From: Clostridiales bacterium
GTDB taxonomy: Bacteria; Bacillota; Clostridia; Christensenellales; Aristaeellaceae
NCBI GenBank assembly: GCA_004557905.1
Contig: SFFH01000078.1
Coordinates: forward strand, 1 to 6,269
Reading direction: 5' to 3'
DNA length: 6,269 nucleotides
Positions 1 to 4,154 of this stretch are shown piece by piece. Numbering within the stretch: the stretch's first letter is position 1; each line of letters starts with the position of its first letter. The position numbers and the translations under genes were made by a program. Below the pieces are notes generated by a model. The model saw only the letters and a program-made list of their open reading frames with translations. It was not told where the DNA came from and did not search any database.

Positions 1-513
1 TGGAGTCGTCCTGCACGACGAACGTGTGCGGGCGCATCTCCTCCACCGTGATGATGCCGGGCGTCTGCGTGTGCAGACCCTTGGGCACCACGCACATCAT
101 CCGGTCGCGGTAAAGCGGGTGCACATGCAATTCGCGGGTGCACTTCGTGGACAGGAAGCCCAGATCCACCACGCCGGTTCTGATCCAGTTGATCACGTCA
201 GCGTAGGTGCCCTGATAGATCTCGATCTCCACGCCCGGGTACTGGCGCTTGTACGTCGTCACGATCTGCGGCAGCCACGTCATGCAGACACTGTTGAACG
301 CGCCGATCTTGACCGTGCCGCGCTGCACGCCCTTGAGCTCGTCCACCGTCTGGGAGAGCGCCTCGTCGGCATTGAGCACCTGGCGGATGCCTCCTCCATG
401 GAGCTGACGGCGTGGCTGATCGCGCTGGGCGTCAGATGCAGCACCTGCGCCGCGCGGGCAAAGCTGCCCTGCTCGATCACCGTATGGAAAATGCGATATT
501 CCAGCAGCGTCAT
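1..513 (-). pseudogene. LysR-family transcriptional regulator, frameshifted by an internal deletion, 3' end outside window
   Basis: The reading frame from the ATG at 513-511 encodes a typical LysR N-terminal helix-turn-helix (MTLLEYRIFHTVIEQGSFA, then AAQVLHLTPSAISHAVSSMEE), with AGGAGG at 527-522 just upstream. Near 386-392 the match leaves this frame. From about 388 down to base 1 another frame continues as the LysR linker and effector domain (IRQVLNADEALSQTVDELKG, then GTVKIGAFNSVCMTWLPQIV, and later VVDLGFLSTK) without a stop. Comparing with the family layout, about 25 residues forming the wing (normally of the kind LGxxLFxRxxxxxxLTxxG) are missing between the two parts, and the deletion also changes frame. 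As written the gene cannot give a full regulator: the first frame ends at 280 after 77 residues. It could be a genuine pseudogene, a recent deletion in one strain, or an assembly error. The family call is firm; the effector and targets are unknown. It is divergent from queT. Confidence 0.85.
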
Positions 514-554
514 GAGCGCCGCCTCCTTTCAGCAATTCCGTTCATGTTTTCATC

Positions 555-576
555 GATACAGATGAATGAATGTATC
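555..576. promoter_or_regulatory. Inverted repeat next to the LysR transcription start, possible operator
   Basis: GATACA (555-560) and TGTATC (571-576) form perfect 6-bp arms around a 10-bp A/T-rich spacer. The arms contain ATAC and GTAT half sites of the kind LysR proteins bind, though the spacing of 12 bp between them is not the classic one. The dyad sits immediately downstream of the predicted LysR start point, a suitable position for autorepression. Function is inferred only. Confidence 0.35.
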
Positions 577-583
577 TTTGTTA

Positions 584-612
584 AGAGTACACCCGCCGCG
601 CCCGTTCGTCAA
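584..612 (-). promoter_or_regulatory. Probable promoter of the LysR gene
   Basis: Read on the minus strand there is TTGACG (612-607), a 17-bp spacer and TACTCT (589-584), so transcription should start near 577, about 64 nt before the LysR ATG. The -35 is 5/6 to consensus and the -10 is weak. The same -10 hexamer and spacing occur in the isomerase promoter at 1293-1321. The -35 lies 15 bp from the -35 of the divergent queT promoter. Confidence 0.5.
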
Positions 613-627
613 TACATAATTTGAGGA

Positions 628-656
628 TTGCGCAAACCGCCGCCATCTGGTATAAT
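628..656 (+). promoter_or_regulatory. Promoter of queT
   Basis: TTGCGC (628-633), a 17-bp spacer and a perfect TATAAT (651-656), preceded by TGG, which makes an extended -10 (TGnTATAAT). Transcription should start near 663, only about 13 nt before the aptamer stem. This placement supports both the promoter and the riboswitch calls. Confidence 0.8.
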
Positions 657-675
657 CGCCTGCGGACAACTGCAT

Positions 676-716
676 GGACTGTTCGAAACCATCCAGTCCT
701 AAAACAAAACTATGGG
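676..716 (+). promoter_or_regulatory. preQ1-I type riboswitch aptamer upstream of queT
   Basis: The aptamer begins with a 6-bp stem, GGACTG (676-681) with CAGTCC (694-699). It closes a 12-nt loop, TTCGAAACCATC, containing the ACC expected of this class. An A-rich tail (TAAAACAAAAC, 700-710) and then TATGGG follow; the G residues can pair with the loop CC to form the H-type pseudoknot. This is the layout of the preQ1-I class, the smallest preQ1 sensor; the A-rich tail closely resembles the AACAAAACAAGG tail remembered from the Thermoanaerobacter example. The next gene encodes a queuosine-precursor transporter, the expected regulon. The call was made by eye, without a covariance-model search. 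Confidence 0.8.
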
Positions 717-747
717 CCGAAGAGACGTGAAAATCCGCCTCTTCACG

Positions 748-768
748 ACGGCCGCATGCCGTTTTTTT
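748..768 (+). terminator. Riboswitch-controlled intrinsic terminator before queT
   Basis: ACGGC (748-752), a CGCAT loop and GCCGT (758-762) are followed directly by a run of seven T residues (762-768). It lies between the aptamer and the queT start, so it is a conditional terminator. Its 5' arm can instead pair with the aptamer tail: 712-719 (ATGGGCCG) with 749-757 (CGGCC and CAT, with G754 bulged), enclosing the hairpin 719-724/739-744. Tail sequestration by preQ1 should therefore free the terminator. Confidence 0.75.
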
Positions 769-802
769 ATGGCCTGCGGCCGTCCCCGGAAAGGGAAAAC
801 AC

Positions 803-1285
803 ATGAACAACATCAAAACTGGCGCGCTCACCCGCGCCGCGATCATCGCCGCGCTCTATGCGGCGCTGACGCTGCTGCTCGCACCCATCAGCTACGGCGA
901 GGTGCAGATCCGCTTCTCGGAGGCGCTGACGATCCTGCCGGTGCTCCTGCCGGAGGCCGTGCCGGCGCTGGCCGTGGGCTGCCTGCTGGCCAACATCCTG
1001 GGCGGCTGCACGATCTTTGACATCGTCTTCGGCACGCTGGCCACGCTGCTGGCGGCGCTGTGCACGCGCGCCCTGCGCAAAAACGTGCTGCTGGCCAGCG
1101 CGATGCCGGTGCTCTTCAATGGCGTGATCGTCGGCGCGGTGGTGCACTACTGCTATGCGCCCGTCGTTGCGCTGCCGCTGTGCATGCTCTTTGTGGCGCT
1201 GGGCGAGGCCGTGGCCTGCATGCTCGTGGGCCGCGTCGTGCTGCGCGCGGTGCAGCGCATCCCGGAAAAGCTGCTGCACGGCTGA
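803..1285 (+). CDS. queT: QueT family queuosine-precursor transporter (membrane substrate-binding component)
   Basis: This is a 160-residue, very hydrophobic protein with about five to six membrane segments, for example at residues 9-28, 43-62, 74-88, 98-115 and 120-143. The QueT signature is present: SYGEVQIRFSEALTILPVLL around residues 30-49, then GCLLANILGG at 59-68. The QueT family belongs to the membrane S-components of energy-coupling-factor transporters and is assigned to uptake of a queuosine precursor such as preQ1, for the tRNA wobble base. No energizing subunits are in the window, so it would rely on a shared module elsewhere. The ATG at 803 is preceded by AAAGGG at 790-795, a suitable spacing. 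The preQ1-I-like leader independently supports the substrate. No queuosine synthesis gene is adjacent, suggesting a salvage role. The short C-terminus (RIPEKLLHG) is charged and presumably cytoplasmic. Confidence 0.9.
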   Translation: MNNIKTGALTRAAIIAALYAALTLLLAPISYGEVQIRFSEALTILPVLLPEAVPALAVGCLLANILGGCTIFDIVFGTLATLLAALCTRALRKNVLLASAMPVLFNGVIVGAVVHYCYAPVVALPLCMLFVALGEAVACMLVGRVVLRAVQRIPEKLLHG

Positions 1286-1292
1286 TTCGCCC

Positions 1293-1321
1293 TTGACATT
1301 CGCGCCCGACCGCGCTACTCT
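1293..1321 (+). promoter_or_regulatory. Promoter of the isomerase gene
   Basis: A perfect TTGACA (1293-1298) begins 8 bp after the queT stop. A 17-bp spacer and TACTCT (1316-1321) follow. The start point would fall near 1328, inside the adjacent palindrome. The -10 is weak, which fits a promoter that is regulated. Confidence 0.6.
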
Positions 1322-1324
1322 TAG

Positions 1325-1346
1325 TCTGTATGCAGCTGCATACAGA
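1325..1346. promoter_or_regulatory. 22-bp perfect palindrome at the isomerase transcription start: operator and/or queT terminator
   Basis: Arms TCTGTATGCAG and CTGCATACAGA are a perfect palindrome with no spacer. The half site TGTATGCA resembles operators of GntR-type sugar-acid regulators, but no such regulator is in the window. Because the site covers the predicted start point, a bound repressor would block initiation. The palindrome is also followed by ATTC and six T residues (1350-1355), so in RNA from queT it could fold as a terminator hairpin (about 8 bp after allowing a loop). Both roles are possible together. Confidence 0.55.
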
Positions 1347-1382
1347 TTCTTTTTTATCATTCATGCCAGGAGGTCATATTCT

Positions 1383-2021
1383 ATGCGTATTGCGCTCATC
1401 AACGAAAACAGCCAGGCAGCCAAGAACGCGCTGATCCTCGACGCGCTCAAAAAGGTGGTCGAGCCGATGGGTCACGTCGTGGACAACTACGGCATGTACA
1501 CCGCGCAGGACGAGGCGCAGCTGACCTATGTGCAGGTGGGCATTCTGGGCGCCATCCTGCTGAATTCCGGTGCTGCGGACTACGTCATCACCGGCTGCGG
1601 CACGGGCGAAGGCGCCATGCTGGCCATGAACAGCTTCCCGGGCGTCATCTGCGGCCATGTGGAGGACCCGGTGGACGCGTACACCTTTGCGCACGTCAAC
1701 GACGGCAATGCCGTGGCGCTCCCGTTCGCCAAGGGCTTCGGCTGGGGCGGCGAATTGAACCTTGCCTACATCTTTGAGAAGCTCTTCGGCTTTGGCCACG
1801 GCCAGGGCTATCCGCGCGAGCGCGTGGTGCCGGAGCAGCGCAACAAGAAGATTCTGGATGCGGTGCGCGCGCACACGCTCAAGGATCTGGTCACCTGCCT
1901 GGAGGGCATTGATCCGGAGCTGGTTCGCGGCGCGGTCGCGGGCGAGAAGTTTAGGGAGCTCTTCTTCGCCAACGCAAAGGACGAGAAGATCATCGCCTAC
2001 GTGAAGACGCTGCTGGCGTAA
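1383..2021 (+). CDS. RpiB/LacA/LacB family isomerase, probably DhuI-like (unsaturated-uronate ketol-isomerase)
   Basis: The protein is 212 residues. The start ATG is at 1383, with AGGAGGT at 1368-1374. The N-terminal Rossmann-like half carries the family catalytic motif as TGCGTGEGAML, with Cys72 matching the general-base cysteine of RpiB (E. coli CGTGIG). GHVEDPVDAYTFAHVNDGNA (residues 91-110) follows, the counterpart of the conserved SDPxTAxLxxxHND region. A further segment, FGWGGELNLAYIFEKLF, and a helical tail make it longer than the usual ~150-residue RpiB. This long form, beginning with xIALINENSQ, recalls the streptococcal DhuI branch, which isomerizes 4-deoxy-L-threo-5-hexosulose-uronate from glycosaminoglycan or pectin breakdown; that assignment rests on memory of the family. 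No ribose or lactose pathway genes are adjacent. It appears to be a single-gene unit with its own promoter, palindromic operator and terminator. Family is certain, substrate is not. Confidence 0.88.
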   Translation: MRIALINENSQAAKNALILDALKKVVEPMGHVVDNYGMYTAQDEAQLTYVQVGILGAILLNSGAADYVITGCGTGEGAMLAMNSFPGVICGHVEDPVDAYTFAHVNDGNAVALPFAKGFGWGGELNLAYIFEKLFGFGHGQGYPRERVVPEQRNKKILDAVRAHTLKDLVTCLEGIDPELVRGAVAGEKFRELFFANAKDEKIIAYVKTLLA

Positions 2022-2040
2022 GCTCCCAAAATGCAGAAAG

Positions 2041-2070
2041 CGGACAGCCCGTTTGGACTGTCCGTGTTCT
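2041..2070 (+). terminator. Terminator of the isomerase gene
   Basis: CGGACAG (2041-2047) pairs with CTGTCCG (2058-2064), with an inner CC/GG pair set around a GTTT loop. The tail TGTTCTTT is only moderately T-rich. It lies 20 nt after the stop codon. Termination is probably partial, and the stronger rightward terminator at 2182-2220 could act as backup. Confidence 0.6.
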
Positions 2071-2074
2071 TTGG

Positions 2075-2163
2075 AAAAACAGTTGACCGCCGTGTAGCTG
2101 ACACCTACACGGCAGTCTTGCATATTTTGCGAGGTTATCCGTCGCTAGGCTCTCAACCTGTCT
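2075..2163 (-). ncRNA. Candidate orphan small RNA of about 90 nt, family not recognised
   Basis: The transcript would run from the promoter at 2198-2170 to a terminator made of 2117-2105 paired with 2097-2085: 13 pairs, one of them U-G, with a 7-nt loop. AACTG and five T residues (2079-2075) follow. The one non-Watson-Crick position (2114/2088) is a U-G wobble in minus-strand RNA but a C-A mismatch in plus-strand RNA, so selection seems to act on the minus strand. The 5' part holds AGGTT (2159-2155) paired with AACCT (2136-2132) around a GAGAGCCTAGCGACGGAT loop region. No start codon with a Shine-Dalgarno site is seen. It ends 5 nt from the isomerase terminator, tail to tail with it. It could be a trans-acting regulator or a decoy; it matches no riboswitch class that I can name. 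Confidence 0.5.
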
Positions 2164-2169
2164 GCCTAC

Positions 2170-2198
2170 ATTGTACGCTATCCGCTCGCCTCTGTCAA
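2170..2198 (-). promoter_or_regulatory. Near-consensus promoter firing leftward into a gene-free stretch
   Basis: On the minus strand there is a perfect TTGACA (2198-2193), exactly 17 bp of spacer and TACAAT (2175-2170), an 11 of 12 match to the sigma-A consensus. No open reading frame with a ribosome binding site follows; the convergent isomerase gene ends at 2021. The transcript should begin near 2163. This is among the best promoters in the window and demands a non-coding product. Confidence 0.75.
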
Positions 2199-2220
2199 GC
2201 CAGAAGCGGGCGGTCTTTTT
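2182..2220 (+). terminator. Strong rightward intrinsic terminator overlapping the small-RNA promoter
   Basis: CCGCTCGC (2182-2189) pairs with GCGGGCGG (2206-2213), including one U-G. After a C-A mismatch, TCTG pairs with CAGA around a TCAAGC loop. TC and five T residues follow (to 2220). It can stop read-through from the isomerase gene. The opposite strand of the loop and inner stem carries the -35 box of the leftward promoter. Also, 2209-2215 (GGCGGTC) is complementary to 2085-2091 (GACCGCC), so a rightward read-through RNA has an alternative closing stem. Confidence 0.7.
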
Positions 2221-2243
2221 ATGTCGTTTAAGCTACGTCAGCG

Positions 2244-2289
2244 GAATCGCAATAGTCGCCTTCGGCTCCGCTGCGATTCTTGCTTTTTC
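2244..2289 (+). terminator. Hairpin with T-rich tail, possible second terminator
   Basis: GAATCGCA (2244-2251) pairs perfectly with TGCGATTC (2272-2279) around a 20-nt region that has its own short GCC-TTC-GGC hairpin. TTGCTTTTT follows (2280-2288). The long loop and interrupted T-run make it weaker than the preceding terminator. It separates the rightward units from the leftward anti-sigma gene. Confidence 0.4.
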
Positions 2290-2305
2290 GCTTCGCTTAC
2301 AGGGG

Positions 2306-2376
2306 ACGTTGGGGCCGCAGGCCCCAAACCCCGCCTGAGGGACGCAGTCCCTCAGACTCCCTTCTACGCTTCGCGC
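2306..2376. repeat. Double-hairpin interspersed repeat, copy 1
   Basis: The copy begins with ACG, then hairpin A (TTGGGGCC, GCA loop, GGCCCCAA, 2309-2327), a fixed ACCCCGC spacer, hairpin B (CTGAGGGAC, GCA loop, GTCCCTCAG, 2335-2355), and ACTCCCTTCTACGCTTCGCG. The second copy at 4028-4095 has the same order and spacing. The copy lies 22-94 nt beyond the stop of the leftward anti-sigma gene, so in that transcript it is a structured 3' region. It is not coding: no ribosome binding site is seen, and its conservation follows the stems. Confidence 0.8.
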
Positions 2377-2398
2377 CTGAATACGCAGTTTTCCGGCG

Positions 2399-3373
2399 TC
2401 ACAGCGCCGCCTCGAACGCCTCAAAGAACTCCGGGCAGCTCCAGCCGCCGCAGCCGCAGAGCGTATCGCCGGAGACGCCCAGCTGCAGGCGCAGCCCGCT
2501 GTCAAGCGTCACGGTCAGCGTCTGCCTGCGGGCCGTCGCGTCGGCGGACTTGAGCACCGCGTGATCCAGCAGCACGTCGATGGCCGCGTTGGCCGCATCG
2601 CCCGTGAGCGTGCCCACGCCGGAGAGCTCCAGCCGCTTCACCTGCCCGCGCACGGAGAACGTGTCCTCCAGGCCGAGGCCGCCGGGGCCTCTGCCCGCGT
2701 AGCTCACGCGCTGGAACACGCGCATGCTGCCGTCCACCTCGGCCGCCACGGCGGTCGTCTCCGCCAGGCCGCTGATCGCATAGATCGCCGTGCCCTCGGC
2801 CGCCACGTTGGACAGGCCCGCGCTCAGCGCGTCGGACGCGGCCAGCGACGGCTGCGCGTCATGGTGCTGCACGGTGCCCACCTGGCCGCCGAGCAGCGCG
2901 CCGCCGACGTCCTTGGGCGTTGCGAGCATCTGGTAAACCGCGCCGTTCACTGTCACCAGCGGGATATCGCCCTCGCCTGCGGCAAAGAGCGATTCGCCGT
3001 CCGCTTCGGCCCTGCGTACCATCGCGTTTCCGCCCAGGTCGGCCACCAGCGTGCCGGCTGCCGCCGCATCGCTGCCGTCGCCCGCGGCGATGGTGTCAAT
3101 GGCCATGACGGTCGGCTCTGCCGCCAGCATCACGGACGGATTCGCCTCAGGCGCATTCCCGCCCAGGCGCGCCGCCGTCACGCCGACGCACATCAGCGCC
3201 AGCGCCGCGCAGCACGCCGCCGGAACCAGGCGTCTCAGCGGCCTGCGCGCCGGGGCTGCATTCGCCTCGGCAGCGCGCCGGATGGCCAGGCGCATGCGCT
3301 CGTCCGCGTGCAGCCCGCCCAGCATTTCATTGGCAATGGGGCCCAGTTGATCGAGCGATTTCAAATCATTCAC
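2399..3373 (-). CDS. Single-pass membrane protein, probable anti-sigma factor of the adjacent ECF sigma
   Basis: The protein is 324 residues. Residues 1-47 are charged and presumably cytoplasmic. One membrane span follows (about 49-68, LVPAACCAALALMCVGVTAA) and then a long exported part rich in Ala, Gly and Val, with predicted beta-type stretches such as VYQMLAT and TLTVTLDSGLRLQLGV. No HxxxCxxC zinc anti-sigma motif is seen in the N-terminus. The C-terminus carries CGCGGWSC (Cys306, 308, 313). The start is GTG at 3373, inside the sigma gene, with AGGAGG at 3388-3383; the 8-bp overlap (GTGAATGA) indicates translational coupling. The anti-sigma role is inferred from this overlap and from topology; sequence alone shows no recognised domain. 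It might instead be a sigma-dependent envelope protein with a regulatory cytoplasmic tail. Confidence 0.7.
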   Translation of the reverse strand: MNDLKSLDQLGPIANEMLGGLHADERMRLAIRRAAEANAAPARRPLRRLVPAACCAALALMCVGVTAARLGGNAPEANPSVMLAAEPTVMAIDTIAAGDGSDAAAAGTLVADLGGNAMVRRAEADGESLFAAGEGDIPLVTVNGAVYQMLATPKDVGGALLGGQVGTVQHHDAQPSLAASDALSAGLSNVAAEGTAIYAISGLAETTAVAAEVDGSMRVFQRVSYAGRGPGGLGLEDTFSVRGQVKRLELSGVGTLTGDAANAAIDVLLDHAVLKSADATARRQTLTVTLDSGLRLQLGVSGDTLCGCGGWSCPEFFEAFEAAL

Positions 3374-3914
3374 CTTGTTCTTCCTCCTTTAGCAGGACGC
3401 TGAGTTTCTTCCTTGCCCTCGAAAGGCGGCTTGAGATCGTCCCTTCCGGAAGATTGAGCATCTGCGCGATTTCAGAGATTCCCAATCCCTGATAGTAATG
3501 CAGCAGGACGGTTTCGCGGAACGCTGCCGGCAGCTTGTTCACCGCGCGCATCAGCTCCGCCTTTTCTTCCTTTTGCTCGATGGTCTCATCCTGCGAGGGG
3601 ATCAGCTCCAGCGTCGGCGCGCCGAGCACCACGCGTTTGAGCCACGCGCCGCGCCACAGGTCGCGGCAGCAGTTGACGGTCACCCGCAGCAGCCACGCCT
3701 TTTCGCGGCCGGGCTCGATCGTATGCCCGTGCGTGTAGAGCTTGACGAACACATCCTGACAGACGTCCTCGGCCTTGTGCCGGTCCGCGAGGTAGAAATA
3801 CGCCATGCGCAGCACGTCGTCGGCGTACTGCTCGTACAGCGTCTCAAACTGTGCAGCGCCCATCTGTGCGCTCACATTTTCATCCAATGTTTTCACTCCC
3901 TGCCTCTTGTCCAT
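3366..3914 (-). CDS. ECF (group 4) sigma-70 family RNA polymerase sigma factor
   Basis: From ATG 3914 the protein has 182 residues. Region 2 spans about 22-88 and includes FETLYEQYADDVLRMAYFYL and then AEDVCQDVFVKLY, which contact the -10 element and core polymerase. A short acidic linker (about 100-118) replaces region 3. Region 4 (about 119-173) has LPAAFRETVLLHYYQGLGIS, then EIAQMLNLPEGTISSRLSRA, the -35 binding HTH. This two-domain plan is diagnostic of ECF sigma factors. The frame is open up to 4049, but the promoter at 3998-3970 excludes most of that. ATG 3914 and ATG 3941 have no Shine-Dalgarno site; the best ribosome binding site (GGGAG) precedes TTG at 3887, which would give 173 residues starting just before region 2. 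It is co-transcribed with the overlapping membrane protein gene. The regulon is unknown. Confidence 0.9.
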   Translation of the reverse strand: MDKRQGVKTLDENVSAQMGAAQFETLYEQYADDVLRMAYFYLADRHKAEDVCQDVFVKLYTHGHTIEPGREKAWLLRVTVNCCRDLWRGAWLKRVVLGAPTLELIPSQDETIEQKEEKAELMRAVNKLPAAFRETVLLHYYQGLGISEIAQMLNLPEGTISSRLSRARKKLSVLLKEEEQGE

Positions 3915-3969
3915 ATAAACGAATGAACCGCCCGGTTTCATCCGCAAAAACGCATTTTTCTCAAAAAAT

Positions 3970-3998
3970 ATTATAGACGAATTGTGCCCGCGTTGCAA
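3970..3998 (-). promoter_or_regulatory. Promoter of the ECF sigma/anti-sigma operon
   Basis: On the minus strand TTGCAA (3998-3993), 17 bp and a perfect TATAAT (3975-3970) place the start near 3963, about 50 nt before ATG 3914. The hexamers are sigma-A type, so basal expression need not depend on the ECF factor. The -35 box sits within an inverted repeat, CCCGCG (3987-3992) and CGCGGG (4001-4006), which could be an operator. Confidence 0.75.
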
Positions 3999-4027
3999 GC
4001 CGCGGGAGAAACTGACAGCGCGGGGAT

Positions 4028-4095
4028 ACGTTGGGGCCGCGGGCCCCAAACCCCGCCTGGGGATGCAATCCCCAGACCCCTTCTTCGCTTCGCGC
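4028..4095. repeat. Double-hairpin interspersed repeat, copy 2
   Basis: This copy has hairpin A (TTGGGGCC, GCG, GGCCCCAA, 4031-4049), the ACCCCGC spacer and hairpin B (CTGGGGAT, GCA, ATCCCCAG, 4057-4075), followed by ACCCCTTCTTCGCTTCGCGC. Compared with copy 1, hairpin B has one A-T pair turned to G-C and the innermost C-G pair turned to T-A, both compensatory, and one pair deleted. Like copy 1, it lies shortly downstream of a leftward gene (60-127 nt past the TPM gene stop), in the same orientation relative to it. Confidence 0.8.
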
Positions 4096-4120
4096 GGTTC
4101 ACCACAAGATCAGCATGCTA

Positions 4121-4146
4121 AGGGCGCAGGTTGTTTCCTGCGCCCT
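4121..4146. terminator. Perfect 10-bp hairpin after the TPM gene
   Basis: AGGGCGCAGG (4121-4130) and CCTGCGCCCT (4137-4146) enclose a 6-nt loop. It begins 8 nt past the TPM gene stop, the usual place for a terminator of the leftward operon. There is no T-run on either strand, so it may be a 3'-end stabilizing or Rho-independent-like weak terminator rather than a classical one. Confidence 0.5.
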
Positions 4147-4154
4147 GATATTCG

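Noticed and set aside
1155..1382. N-terminal extension of the isomerase upstream of ATG 1383
   Set aside because: The extension overlaps queT and reads through its promoter; the AGGAGGT at 1368-1374 and family length fix the start at 1383.
2085..2117. tRNA or tRNA fragment suggested by the GTAGCTGACACCTAC stretch
   Set aside because: No cloverleaf, no T-arm GTTCRA and no CCA-adjacent acceptor pairing; the inverted repeat is better explained as the terminator of the leftward transcript.
1374..2123. Minus-strand open frame opposite the isomerase gene
   Set aside because: No ribosome binding site or domain, and it extends across the isomerase terminator and the small-RNA hairpin; the plus-strand isomerase is unmistakable.
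2306..2376. CRISPR-like palindromic repeat
   Set aside because: There are only two copies about 1.7 kb apart, with no spacers, no regular array and no cas genes.
2221..2564. Short plus-strand frames through the repeat and its flank as small proteins
   Set aside because: They run through hairpin repeats and terminators, lack ribosome binding sites and have low-complexity Arg/Ser-rich sequence.
2561..3403. Long plus-strand open frame opposite the anti-sigma and sigma genes
   Set aside because: Arg/His/Ala-rich composition typical of the reverse of GC-rich genes; no domain, no ribosome binding site, and the minus strand holds a well-supported gene pair.
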